This document shows, piece after piece, positions 7,192 to 12,507 of a stretch of DNA of 12,507 nucleotides. The notes beneath the pieces are model-generated. The model did not search any database, was not told the DNA's origin, and saw nothing but the letters and a program-made list of their open reading frames with translations. Numbering within the stretch: the first letter of the stretch is position 1; each line of letters starts with the position of its first letter. Source of the stretch: CANLWN01 sp039815505 (lineage in GTDB: Bacteria > Bacteroidota > Bacteroidia > Flavobacteriales > Flavobacteriaceae); the NCBI GenBank assembly GCA_039815505.1, contig JBCBZE010000065.1, positions 1 to 12,507 of the forward strand, written 5' to 3'. The translations under genes were made by a program, and so were the position numbers.

Positions 7192-7199
7192 TATCTTTG
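7192..7199 (+). promoter_or_regulatory. Probable purB promoter -7 element (TATCTTTG)
   Basis: TATCTTTG is an exact match to the Bacteroidota primary-sigma -7 consensus TAnnTTTG and sits 33 bases before the purB ATG, a normal leader length. No good TTG -33 box is seen at the expected distance. If real, purB has its own promoter in the 81-base gap and does not depend only on read-through from the upstream gene. Confidence 0.5.
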
Positions 7200-7232
7200 C
7201 CACTTTCCAAGAAATAACCAATTGATTAATAG

Positions 7233-8576
7233 ATGTCGCTAAACGAGTTAAGTGCCCTATCCCCTATTGATGGACGTTATAGAAGTAAAACACATGCCTT
7301 GGCGCCCTATTTTTCCGAAGAAGCGTTAATAAAATATAGGGTCAGGGTAGAAATAGAATATTTTATCGCCCTATGCGAAATTCCATTACCTCAACTTGCG
7401 GCATTTGACAACTCAAAATTTAGCGAACTCAGAAAAATATATGAAGGTTTTGGGGCAGAGGATGCGCTGGCCATCAAGAATATTGAGAAAATTACGAATC
7501 ATGACGTAAAGGCGGTAGAATACTTTATCAAGGAAAAGTTTGATAGATTGGGGTTGGAATCTTTCAAGGAATTCATCCATTTTGGATTAACCTCCCAGGA
7601 TATTAACAATACGGCCATTCCACTTTCCCTAAAGGAAGCCATGAACGACGTCTATGTACCGCAGTATCTTGAAATATTCAATAAACTAAAAGAATTGGTT
7701 TCGGAATGGGATACTATTCCCATGTTGGCCAGAACACACGGACAACCTGCTTCCCCTACCCGCTTAGGAAAAGAAATACACGTTTTTGTAACGCGTTTAA
7801 AAGAACAATTTAATTTACTGAACGATATTCCCAGCGCTGCCAAATTTGGTGGTGCCACAGGAAATTACAATGCCCATAAAGTGGCTTACGGCCAAATTGA
7901 CTGGAAGACTTTTGGACAACGATTCGTACAAGAAAAATTGGGACTGTACCATTCCTTTCCCACCACCCAAATAGAACATTATGACCATATGGCGGCCCTG
8001 TTCGATACCCTAAAAAGAATCAATACCATTATCATTGATTTAAACAGGGATTTTTGGACCTACGTTTCCATGGATTATTTTAAACAGAAAATAAAGAAAG
8101 GTGAAGTAGGTTCTTCAGCTATGCCGCATAAGGTGAATCCGATCGATTTTGAAAATTCCGAAGGTAATTTAGGTATTGCCAACGCAATTTTTGAGCATCT
8201 ATCGGCCAAATTGCCTGTCTCCAGATTACAAAGGGATTTAACGGATAGCACCGTATTGCGAAATATAGGAGTCCCTATGGCACATACCATTCTGGCTTTT
8301 CAATCTACCATAAAAGGGTTGAATAAATTAGTATTGAACACTGTCAGGTTTGAACAGGACCTTGAAAATAATTGGGCCGTTGTTGCAGAGGCCATTCAGA
8401 CCATACTAAGGCGGGAGGGTTATCCAAATCCTTATGAAGCTTTGAAGGGATTGACCCGTACTAACGAAAAAATCGATCAACGATCAATTGTAGACTTTAT
8501 AGAAACTCTAGCGGTTTCCGAGGAAATCAAAATAGAACTTAAAAAAATAAGCCCGGCAAATTATACGGGCATCTAG
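7233..8576 (+). CDS. purB: Adenylosuccinate lyase
   Basis: The product is 447 residues (E. coli PurB 456) and acts twice in purine synthesis: SAICAR to AICAR plus fumarate, and adenylosuccinate to AMP plus fumarate. It belongs to the fumarase/aspartase superfamily, cytoplasmic and homotetrameric, with active sites shared between subunits. Visible motifs: N-terminal SALSPIDGRYR (7-17), TSQDINNTA (120-128), ARTHGQPASPT (166-176) with the general acid H169, and the superfamily signature GSSAMPHKVNP (293-303) containing the catalytic serine S295 on the flexible loop. Length and motifs match the E. coli-type rather than the Bacillus-type enzyme. The ATG at 7233 starts the conserved N-terminus. A strong hairpin follows at 8613-8654. 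Confidence 0.97.
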   Translation: MSLNELSALSPIDGRYRSKTHALAPYFSEEALIKYRVRVEIEYFIALCEIPLPQLAAFDNSKFSELRKIYEGFGAEDALAIKNIEKITNHDVKAVEYFIKEKFDRLGLESFKEFIHFGLTSQDINNTAIPLSLKEAMNDVYVPQYLEIFNKLKELVSEWDTIPMLARTHGQPASPTRLGKEIHVFVTRLKEQFNLLNDIPSAAKFGGATGNYNAHKVAYGQIDWKTFGQRFVQEKLGLYHSFPTTQIEHYDHMAALFDTLKRINTIIIDLNRDFWTYVSMDYFKQKIKKGEVGSSAMPHKVNPIDFENSEGNLGIANAIFEHLSAKLPVSRLQRDLTDSTVLRNIGVPMAHTILAFQSTIKGLNKLVLNTVRFEQDLENNWAVVAEAIQTILRREGYPNPYEALKGLTRTNEKIDQRSIVDFIETLAVSEEIKIELKKISPANYTGI

Positions 8577-8612
8577 ACCGATACTTGGAATAGCCTATTT
8601 AAGCTCGGCCAT

Positions 8613-8654
8613 AATAAAGAGGGCCCCGATAGTTATACCGGGGCCCTCTTTATT
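8613..8654. terminator. Strong hairpin between convergent purB and mscS genes (bidirectional terminator)
   Basis: A perfect 16-base-pair stem (AATAAAGAGGGCCCCG pairing with its complement at 8639-8654) surrounds a 10-base loop (8629-8638). The GC-rich core ends in CTCTTTATT on both strands, giving a moderately U-rich 3' side in either direction. It lies 36 bases after the purB stop and 17 bases beyond the mscS stop, so it can end transcripts from both genes. Confidence 0.85.
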
Positions 8655-8671
8655 GATATACCCGCTTGCTT

Positions 8672-9490
8672 CTACTTCATTACTTTTGTAACCTCTACCT
8701 CATGTGGGTACGGAATTTCGATTCCGGCCTCGTCAAGCGCTAGTTTGCAACCTTCATACGTGGCGAAATACACATCCCAATAATCCTCGGGCTTGGAGAA
8801 AGGTCTAACGGCGAAGTTAACCGAACTATCCGCCAGCTCCAGCACATTTACGGAAGGTGCTGGATCCTTTAGAACTTTTGGATTAGAGGTTAACACCTCC
8901 ATCAACACCTCTTTTACTTTTTTAATGTCCTCCTCATACGCTACCCCTATAACCGTATCTACCCTAATTTTACCTTCTGCCGTGTAATTGACAATATTGC
9001 CATTGGCCATGGCACCATTGGGAACTATGGCCAACTTATTTTCAGGAGTGATAAGTTTGGTAGTAAAAATTTCTATTTCCTTTACGGCGCCCAATACACC
9101 TTGCGCCTCAACCAAATCCCCAATCTTATAAGGTTTAAAGATCATAATTAGGACGCCTCCCGCAAAATTTGCCAATGAACCTTGTAACGCTAGGCCTATG
9201 GCCAAACCTGCGGCGGCTATTACGGCAGCGAAAGTGGTAACATCAACTCCCAATTGTGAGATGACCAATAAAATTAAAAATACTTTTAAAGCCCAGGAGA
9301 CCAGGTTTAAAAGAAACTTTTGCAAGGACTCGTCATACTTGCTTTTGGACATTACTTTTCTTGCTGTCCCTACAATTTTTTTTATGATCCAGGAACCTAT
9401 GAGGTAGATTAGTATTGCCGTAAGCAATTTTGGGCCAAATTCTTTTGCCAGCTCAATTCCATAATTGAACCATTCCTGTGCTTTTTCCAT
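8672..9490 (-). CDS. mscS: MscS-type small-conductance mechanosensitive channel
   Basis: The product is 272 residues, close to E. coli MscS (286), and should form a heptameric inner-membrane channel that opens under membrane tension to release solutes after osmotic downshock. Transmembrane helices lie at about 20-42, 58-80 and 86-118. The third carries the Ala/Gly-packed pore-lining pattern AAVIAAAGLAIGLALQGSL followed by NFAGGVLIMIFKPYKIGD (108-125), which leads into the beta domain. The VPNG turn (156-159) of the middle domain and the mixed alpha/beta vestibule (about 175-265) are present. No extra N-terminal domain is seen, so this is the minimal MscS form. The gene is read toward purB. 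Upstream, 162 bases (9491-9652) separate it from the DUF4252 operon, whose terminator lies there, so it should have its own promoter; none was clear. Confidence 0.94.
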   Translation of the reverse strand: MEKAQEWFNYGIELAKEFGPKLLTAILIYLIGSWIIKKIVGTARKVMSKSKYDESLQKFLLNLVSWALKVFLILLVISQLGVDVTTFAAVIAAAGLAIGLALQGSLANFAGGVLIMIFKPYKIGDLVEAQGVLGAVKEIEIFTTKLITPENKLAIVPNGAMANGNIVNYTAEGKIRVDTVIGVAYEEDIKKVKEVLMEVLTSNPKVLKDPAPSVNVLELADSSVNFAVRPFSKPEDYWDVYFATYEGCKLALDEAGIEIPYPHEVEVTKVMK

Positions 9491-9598
9491 AGTAAATAAT
9501 GTTAGTGTTAGTGTTTATAGAAAGAACAAGATAAGGATTAGCTCGGAAAAAATAAACGTTTCATGAACTTCGCTATTTTCTTTACGGTTATTTAACAA

Positions 9599-9635
9599 AA
9601 AAATCCTGTTCCGGATTTTCTGGAACAGGATTTTT
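9599..9635 (-). terminator. Rho-independent terminator of the ECF-DUF4252 operon
   Basis: A perfect 14-base-pair stem, centred on TCCTGTTCC/GGAACAGGA and flanked by A and T runs, closes a 9-base loop (9613-9621). On the - strand the 3' arm runs into seven T followed by GTTA. It lies 17 bases after the stop of the last DUF4252 gene and more than 100 bases upstream of mscS, so it closes the leftward five-gene operon. Confidence 0.87.
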
Positions 9636-9652
9636 AAACGTAAAGAAGGGTA

Positions 9653-10198
9653 TTACCCTTTCAGGAATTTTCCAATTTCTCCTAGGCCTTCGCCATCATA
9701 ATCGGATTTCTGTATGGCCTGTAATAACTGTACTATATATGCGGGGTTCATATTATCTCCCAATACCCTGACCAAGGCAAAACCCTTGTCATCACTGCTT
9801 CCATAAATAATTACCTCATCTATGGCGTCCTCATCGCCCAAATATTTGATCACCCCCTTACCGTAACTGGAGTTCAGCTTCATGAGCTCAACAAAATCCT
9901 TGTTCTTTAGAATCTCCTTTACCCTAGCCTTCTCCATTTTATACTCGGCCGCATTTTGCGTGGTCTTTTTAAAAGCCAATAGATTCATCTTCTTTAAAGA
10001 ACCCAGGGCTTTTCTCTGTACATTCGTTAGATCCGTATCTTCCAGATTAAGAATACTTGTGGGGACATCCAGAGTAATAAAATTAGGGTTCTCCGCACTG
10101 TCCACATAATATTCCTGTAAGCTCTGGGTAGAAGAACAGGCAGATAGTATCATAAGGGATACCAAAACGAAACTCGTATTTTTTAATATCGATTTCAT
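9653..10198 (-). CDS. DUF4252-like lipoprotein, last gene of the ECF operon
   Basis: The product is 181 residues. Residues 1-21 are a lipoprotein signal with lipobox LSAC and acylated C21. The residues after it (SSTQSLQEYY) carry no acidic export patch, so it probably faces the periplasm. The body resembles the two upstream proteins loosely: FVELMKLNSSYGKGVIKYLG (102-121) corresponds to their LEELMR and FYxKxGK blocks, and GFALVRVLGDNMNPAYIVQLLQAI (138-161) to their FETVLLxxTGDIxLxKIxxLT block. It is thus a more divergent member of the same DUF4252 family. Its start lies a single base after the upstream stop, strongly suggesting translational coupling. Function is unknown; a membrane-tethered partner of the two soluble paralogues is a reasonable inference. 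Confidence 0.82.
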   Translation of the reverse strand: MKSILKNTSFVLVSLMILSACSSTQSLQEYYVDSAENPNFITLDVPTSILNLEDTDLTNVQRKALGSLKKMNLLAFKKTTQNAAEYKMEKARVKEILKNKDFVELMKLNSSYGKGVIKYLGDEDAIDEVIIYGSSDDKGFALVRVLGDNMNPAYIVQLLQAIQKSDYDGEGLGEIGKFLKG

Positions 10199-10199
10199 A

Positions 10200-10748
10200 T
10201 TACTCTTTGTTTTTATGCGCTTTTTTCAAGTCCTTGGGCAAGTCCATTTTCTCCGTCAACATTCCAATTTTAGAAAGTTCAATATCACCGGTCATGGTAA
10301 GCAATACGGTCTCGAACTTTTTATGATCAACTTTCATATGGGAATCATTAAGTCCTGTAACAAACATTAAAAGTTCTTTGATATAGTCCTCATTTTTACC
10401 ATATTTTACATAGAATCCAACATTGGTATCCTCATCCTTTACCCGCATCAGCTCTTCCAAAGAAGAAGATTTTAGATATTTCTTCACTGTGGATTTCATA
10501 TCGGCCGTAGCTTTGGCATCTTCGGTCATAAAAACTTTTAAACCATTTATGTTATCTGCCAATTCTTTAAATTCTTTGGCATCAGCGTCTTGCTCCGTGT
10601 CCATTATGGATGCCAGCATTTTGAACATTCCCTTGCTCACTATGACAGCACCTACATTGTCCCTATCTTCATACTGATCAAAAATGGATTGTGCTATACT
10701 ACTCCCTGGTAAAAGGGCCAATAAAACTATTACGATGATTTTTTTCAT
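10200..10748 (-). CDS. Secreted DUF4252 protein, second tandem copy
   Basis: The product is 182 residues with a signal peptide (MKKIIVIVLLALLPGSSIA, predicted cleavage before QSIFDQYED), so it is exported to the periplasm or beyond. Blocks shared with the neighbouring copy are FDxYED (23-28), KVFxTED (71-77), LEELMR (97-102), NVxFYxKxGK (109-118), ELLMFVTG (125-132) and KFETVLL (144-150) followed by TGDI. By hand count 70 of the first 130 positions are identical to the copy at 10771-11313, without gaps. The mature protein has no cysteines or recognisable catalytic motif and is strongly charged, with a Lys-rich end. Spacing is 22 bases to the upstream gene and 1 base to the downstream lipoprotein. 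Function is unknown. Confidence 0.85.
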   Translation of the reverse strand: MKKIIVIVLLALLPGSSIAQSIFDQYEDRDNVGAVIVSKGMFKMLASIMDTEQDADAKEFKELADNINGLKVFMTEDAKATADMKSTVKKYLKSSSLEELMRVKDEDTNVGFYVKYGKNEDYIKELLMFVTGLNDSHMKVDHKKFETVLLTMTGDIELSKIGMLTEKMDLPKDLKKAHKNKE

Positions 10749-10770
10749 GATTGATGATGTTTATAAATTA

Positions 10771-11313
10771 TTATTTATTCTTTTTTCCAGCTTCGTTCAA
10801 TTCCTCTGGTAGATTCATCTTTTGTGTAAGGGAATTGATTTTGTTCAAGTCTATATCACCGGTGAGGGACAATAATACGGTTTCGAACTTTCTACCATTG
10901 GCCTCTATATCCTTTATTCCGGTAACAAACATTAACAATTCGCTTACATGATCGTCGTCCTTTCCACTTTTAATATAGAATTTCACATTGGCATCTTTAT
11001 CTTTTATGCGCATCAACTCCTCCAAACGTGCTGTTTTAAGGTATTTGGTGACGGAGGCTTTCATATCCGCTCCAATTCCCTTGTCTTCCGTAGTAAAGAC
11101 TTTTAAACTGTTTACGCTTTTAGCTATATCCATAAAATCCTGGGCCTCCTTATCATCAACTTCAACGTCAATTTTACTTAAAAGGTTGAACATGCTTTTG
11201 TTTACGATTACCGAGGTAACCTCGTCCAAGTCCTCATATTTATCGAAAAGGGATTGGGAAAACCCTGTCAACGGTAATACCGCAAGCACTATTATTGTTA
11301 TATACTTTTTCAT
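10771..11313 (-). CDS. Secreted DUF4252 protein, first tandem copy
   Basis: The product is 180 residues with a signal peptide (MKKYITIIVLAVLPLTGFS, cleavage predicted before QSLFDKYED). The ATG at 11313 is chosen because it begins this signal; an in-frame ATG at 11367 would add a Lys-rich 18-residue extension lying inside the upstream gene. The conserved blocks are the same as in the next gene: LEELMR (97-102), NVKFYIKSGK (109-118), ELLMFVTG (125-132), KFETVLL (142-148), TGDIDL (151-156). No cysteines or known catalytic motif are seen. It follows the membrane protein gene by 10 bases and so belongs to the ECF operon. The close similarity and adjacency of the two copies point to tandem gene duplication. 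The biochemical role is unknown. Confidence 0.85.
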   Translation of the reverse strand: MKKYITIIVLAVLPLTGFSQSLFDKYEDLDEVTSVIVNKSMFNLLSKIDVEVDDKEAQDFMDIAKSVNSLKVFTTEDKGIGADMKASVTKYLKTARLEELMRIKDKDANVKFYIKSGKDDDHVSELLMFVTGIKDIEANGRKFETVLLSLTGDIDLNKINSLTQKMNLPEELNEAGKKNK

Positions 11314-11323
11314 TTTTTTGTTT

Positions 11324-11755
11324 TTAATCCTTGTTATAAATTTTTTGTTTTGTTTCTTCAAACTCATTTAAATAAGCCATTTTTTCGGTTCCTTTACCAA
11401 AATTCTCGGCTAAAAGGCTTAATGCTTTTTTCGTTTCATTGTATGCATATTCCGCCTCTTTTTGTTCTTGGTAATCCCGATAGCTATCGGTACCAAAATA
11501 AATGCCAAATGTTAAAGCCACTACAGCTGCAATGGAAGCCCACTTATAATAATTTTTTCTGGGTTTTAGTGGCACCTGCCCTGTAAATCGTTCCTTTTTG
11601 GCCTCTACAATATATTGAAACATGGGAGCATATTGTTTTAGATGTGATGCTACACTTTCTTGCGAAAAATATGTCCTTAATGTTTCTTCCTCGGCAACCG
11701 TTGCGGTAGCCTCAAAATACTTTTCCAATAATTTTTCAATTCTATCCAATTCCAT
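11324..11755 (-). CDS. Single-pass membrane protein, probable anti-sigma factor for the adjacent ECF sigma
   Basis: The product is 143 residues. An N-terminal cytoplasmic helical region of about 65 residues (LDRIEKLLEKYFEATATVAEEETLRTYF at its start) precedes a basic stretch (KPRKNYYK), one transmembrane helix (about 71-88, KWASIAAVVALTFGIYFG) and a 55-residue charged extracytoplasmic tail. That topology, and its position directly after the sigma gene with a 14-base overlap (translational coupling), are what one expects of an anti-sigma factor that sequesters the sigma at the membrane. It has no cysteines, hence no zinc anti-sigma HxxxCxxC motif, and the assignment rests on topology and context. 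The tail is short compared with FecR-type regulators and carries no FecR or TonB-signalling domain. Other roles for a small membrane protein are possible. Confidence 0.78.
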   Translation of the reverse strand: MELDRIEKLLEKYFEATATVAEEETLRTYFSQESVASHLKQYAPMFQYIVEAKKERFTGQVPLKPRKNYYKWASIAAVVALTFGIYFGTDSYRDYQEQKEAEYAYNETKKALSLLAENFGKGTEKMAYLNEFEETKQKIYNKD

Positions 11756-12251
11756 AGCTATGCTTTTGTACTAATTTTTCTCTAACTGTTTTTCTTGCCC
11801 TGGATAAAGTAACCCTTACCGCCGTGGGCTGCATATCCAATAATTCCCCTATTTCATCAAAATCATATTCTTCTACATCACGTAATTGCAATACCATTTT
11901 TTGTTGTTCCGGTAGCTCTTCCATAATCCGTTGCACCCAATCCACACTATCCTTGGCCTCTACCGCTTTCTGCAGGGAAGTATGCTCGTCCGCATAATTG
12001 CTATGTACCAATTTTAGGTTCCCTGCTTGTTTGGATTTTAGTCGATCTAAACAAAAATTCTTCGTCATGGTCATGGCAAAAGCCTCTACGTTGTTATAGC
12101 TTTCGATCATCTTATTTTTCGCCCAAAGCTTTAATAGAATCTCTTGAGTGGCATCTTCTGCCTCTTCCGAGGAAACCAGCAATCTTTTGGCCAATCTATA
12201 GAGCTTGTCCTTAAAGGGCATCACCACATTTAAAAATTCTGACTGCTTCAT
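11742..12251 (-). CDS. ECF-type RNA polymerase sigma factor
   Basis: The product is 169 residues from the ATG at 12251; an in-frame ATG at 12278 would add nine residues (MVYTTTQPE). The shorter form is preferred because MKQSEFLNVVMPFKDKLYRLAKRLL is how related flavobacterial sigma factors begin as I remember them. Region 2 (about 9-75) includes EEAEDATQEILLKLW (29-43), which contacts the -10 element and core enzyme, and NVEAFAMTMTKNFCLDRLKS. Region 4 (about 105-160) contains LPEQQKMVLQLRDVEEYDFDEIGELL and the helix-turn-helix QPTAVRVTLSRARKTVREKL, which reads the -35. There is no region 1.1 or 3, as in group 4 sigma factors. It heads a five-gene operon and overlaps the downstream membrane-protein gene by 14 bases. 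A matching ECF promoter lies just upstream, indicating autoregulation. Confidence 0.92.
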   Translation of the reverse strand: MKQSEFLNVVMPFKDKLYRLAKRLLVSSEEAEDATQEILLKLWAKNKMIESYNNVEAFAMTMTKNFCLDRLKSKQAGNLKLVHSNYADEHTSLQKAVEAKDSVDWVQRIMEELPEQQKMVLQLRDVEEYDFDEIGELLDMQPTAVRVTLSRARKTVREKLVQKHSYGIG

Positions 12252-12300
12252 TTCCGGTTGGGTTGTCGTATAAACCATTATAGGTGTTTTACAATAGGAA

Positions 12301-12328
12301 GACGACGTATAACGATTTTTGTTACAAA
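12301..12328 (-). promoter_or_regulatory. ECF-type promoter of the sigma operon
   Basis: On the - strand the sequence TTTGTAAC (12328-12321) is followed by 16 bases and then CGTC (12304-12301); an overlapping CGTC lies at 12307-12304. The AAC-containing -35 and CGTC -10 at 16-base spacing are the hallmark of promoters read by ECF sigma factors. The expected transcript start (about 12293-12296) is about 42 bases before the ATG at 12251, or about 15 before that at 12278. No other such pair was noticed in the window, so the sigma factor probably controls its own operon. Confidence 0.68.
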
Positions 12329-12496
12329 TAATTTTTTTTTCTCTTTATCGTAAGTATTTTAGGGGTTCGTGAACTAACCGTACAGCTGGTTTTATGTTCA
12401 TATGAAAGAAAATTAATGGTTAGCCCCATAATTATCAAAATTCTTGGAACGATAATTGGTGAACTTATCGAAAAAAGATGTAAATAAAAAACAACT

Positions 12497-12507
12497 ATGA
12501 AAAAGTA
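12497..12507 (+). CDS. Start of a divergent gene, cut by the window edge
   Basis: ATG AAA AAG TA at the very end opens a frame beginning Met-Lys-Lys, a common start of exported proteins in this organism (compare the genes at 2042, 10748 and 11313), preceded by an A-rich stretch (AAATAAAAAACAACT). Only three full codons are visible, so nothing can be said of the product. The gene is divergent from the ECF operon. The 218 to 245 bases between the two starts hold the ECF promoter and no other supported feature. Confidence 0.4.

Noticed and set aside
9491..9530. Short direct repeat GTTAGTGTTAGTG upstream of mscS
   Set aside because: Two copies of a six-base unit are too little to call a repeat element or operator.
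11314..11367. In-frame upstream ATG extending the first DUF4252 protein by 18 residues
   Set aside because: The extension lies mostly inside the upstream gene, is Lys-rich, and would bury the signal peptide that starts at 11313.
12252..12278. Nine-residue N-terminal extension of the sigma factor from the ATG at 12278
   Set aside because: It is possible given the promoter position, but the extension shows no sigma-like character and the next ATG opens the recognisable sequence. It is kept as an alternative only.
12446..12472. GGAAC followed by TCGAA on the + strand, resembling an E. coli sigma-E promoter, before the gene at 12497
   Set aside because: It does not match the GTAAC-N16-CGTC pattern in front of the local ECF sigma gene, and such short motifs arise by chance in this composition.
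12416..12487. 23-codon frame (starting MVSPIIIKILG) just upstream of the last partial gene
   Set aside because: Too short to support by codon content, with no ribosome-binding signal and no recognised homologue; it may be a chance frame.

Overview
The window reads as a chromosomal segment of a member of the Flavobacteriaceae (Bacteroidota). The evidence is the low G+C content, start codons mostly lacking a Shine-Dalgarno sequence, a promoter -7 element of the TAnnTTTG type before purB, and a set of genes typical of the family: carboxypeptidase-like regulatory domain protein, haem-binding domain protein, DUF4252 proteins, and an ECF sigma factor paired with a small membrane protein. No mobile element, CRISPR array, tRNA or rRNA was seen. 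No gap between genes exceeds about 220 bases. Genus-level assignment is not possible from this sequence.

Layout, left to right. (1) 2-1021 (+) is the C-terminal part of a DEAD-box RNA helicase with a DbpA-type RNA-binding domain and a basic RG-rich tail, followed by a clear intrinsic terminator. (2) 1099-1881 (+) is a secreted protein with a carboxypeptidase-like regulatory domain. (3) 2042-3736 (+) is a GH13 alpha-amylase family lipoprotein. (4) 5371-3760 (-) is a cluster read leftward: TrmH-type tRNA ribose methyltransferase, membrane-anchored SRPBCC protein and VOC protein. (5) 5430-6125 (+) is a sirtuin, divergent from trmH and convergent with a small haem-binding c-type protein (6534-6136, -) whose N-terminus looks frameshifted. 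(6) 6591-7151 and 7233-8576 (+) are a helical protein of unknown function and purB. (7) 9490-8672 (-) is an MscS channel, facing purB across a strong hairpin usable in both directions. (8) 12251-9653 (-) is a compact five-gene operon: ECF sigma factor, single-pass membrane protein (probable anti-sigma factor), two tandemly duplicated secreted DUF4252 proteins and a DUF4252 lipoprotein, ending in a terminator. (9) At 12497 a divergent gene begins and runs off the window.

The most interesting unit is the operon in (8). A good ECF-type promoter (GTAAC, 16 bases, CGTC) lies directly in front of the sigma gene, which suggests autoregulation. All its non-regulatory products are predicted to be exported and belong to one uncharacterised family. 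This looks like a self-contained envelope-sensing or envelope-response module whose output is the DUF4252 proteins themselves. Its biological role cannot be read from the sequence. Other points worth a second look are a sirtuin that has lost the zinc-binding cysteines, an alpha-amylase with a likely surface-export signal but no polysaccharide-utilisation locus nearby, and the out-of-frame start of the haem-binding protein at an A6 tract.
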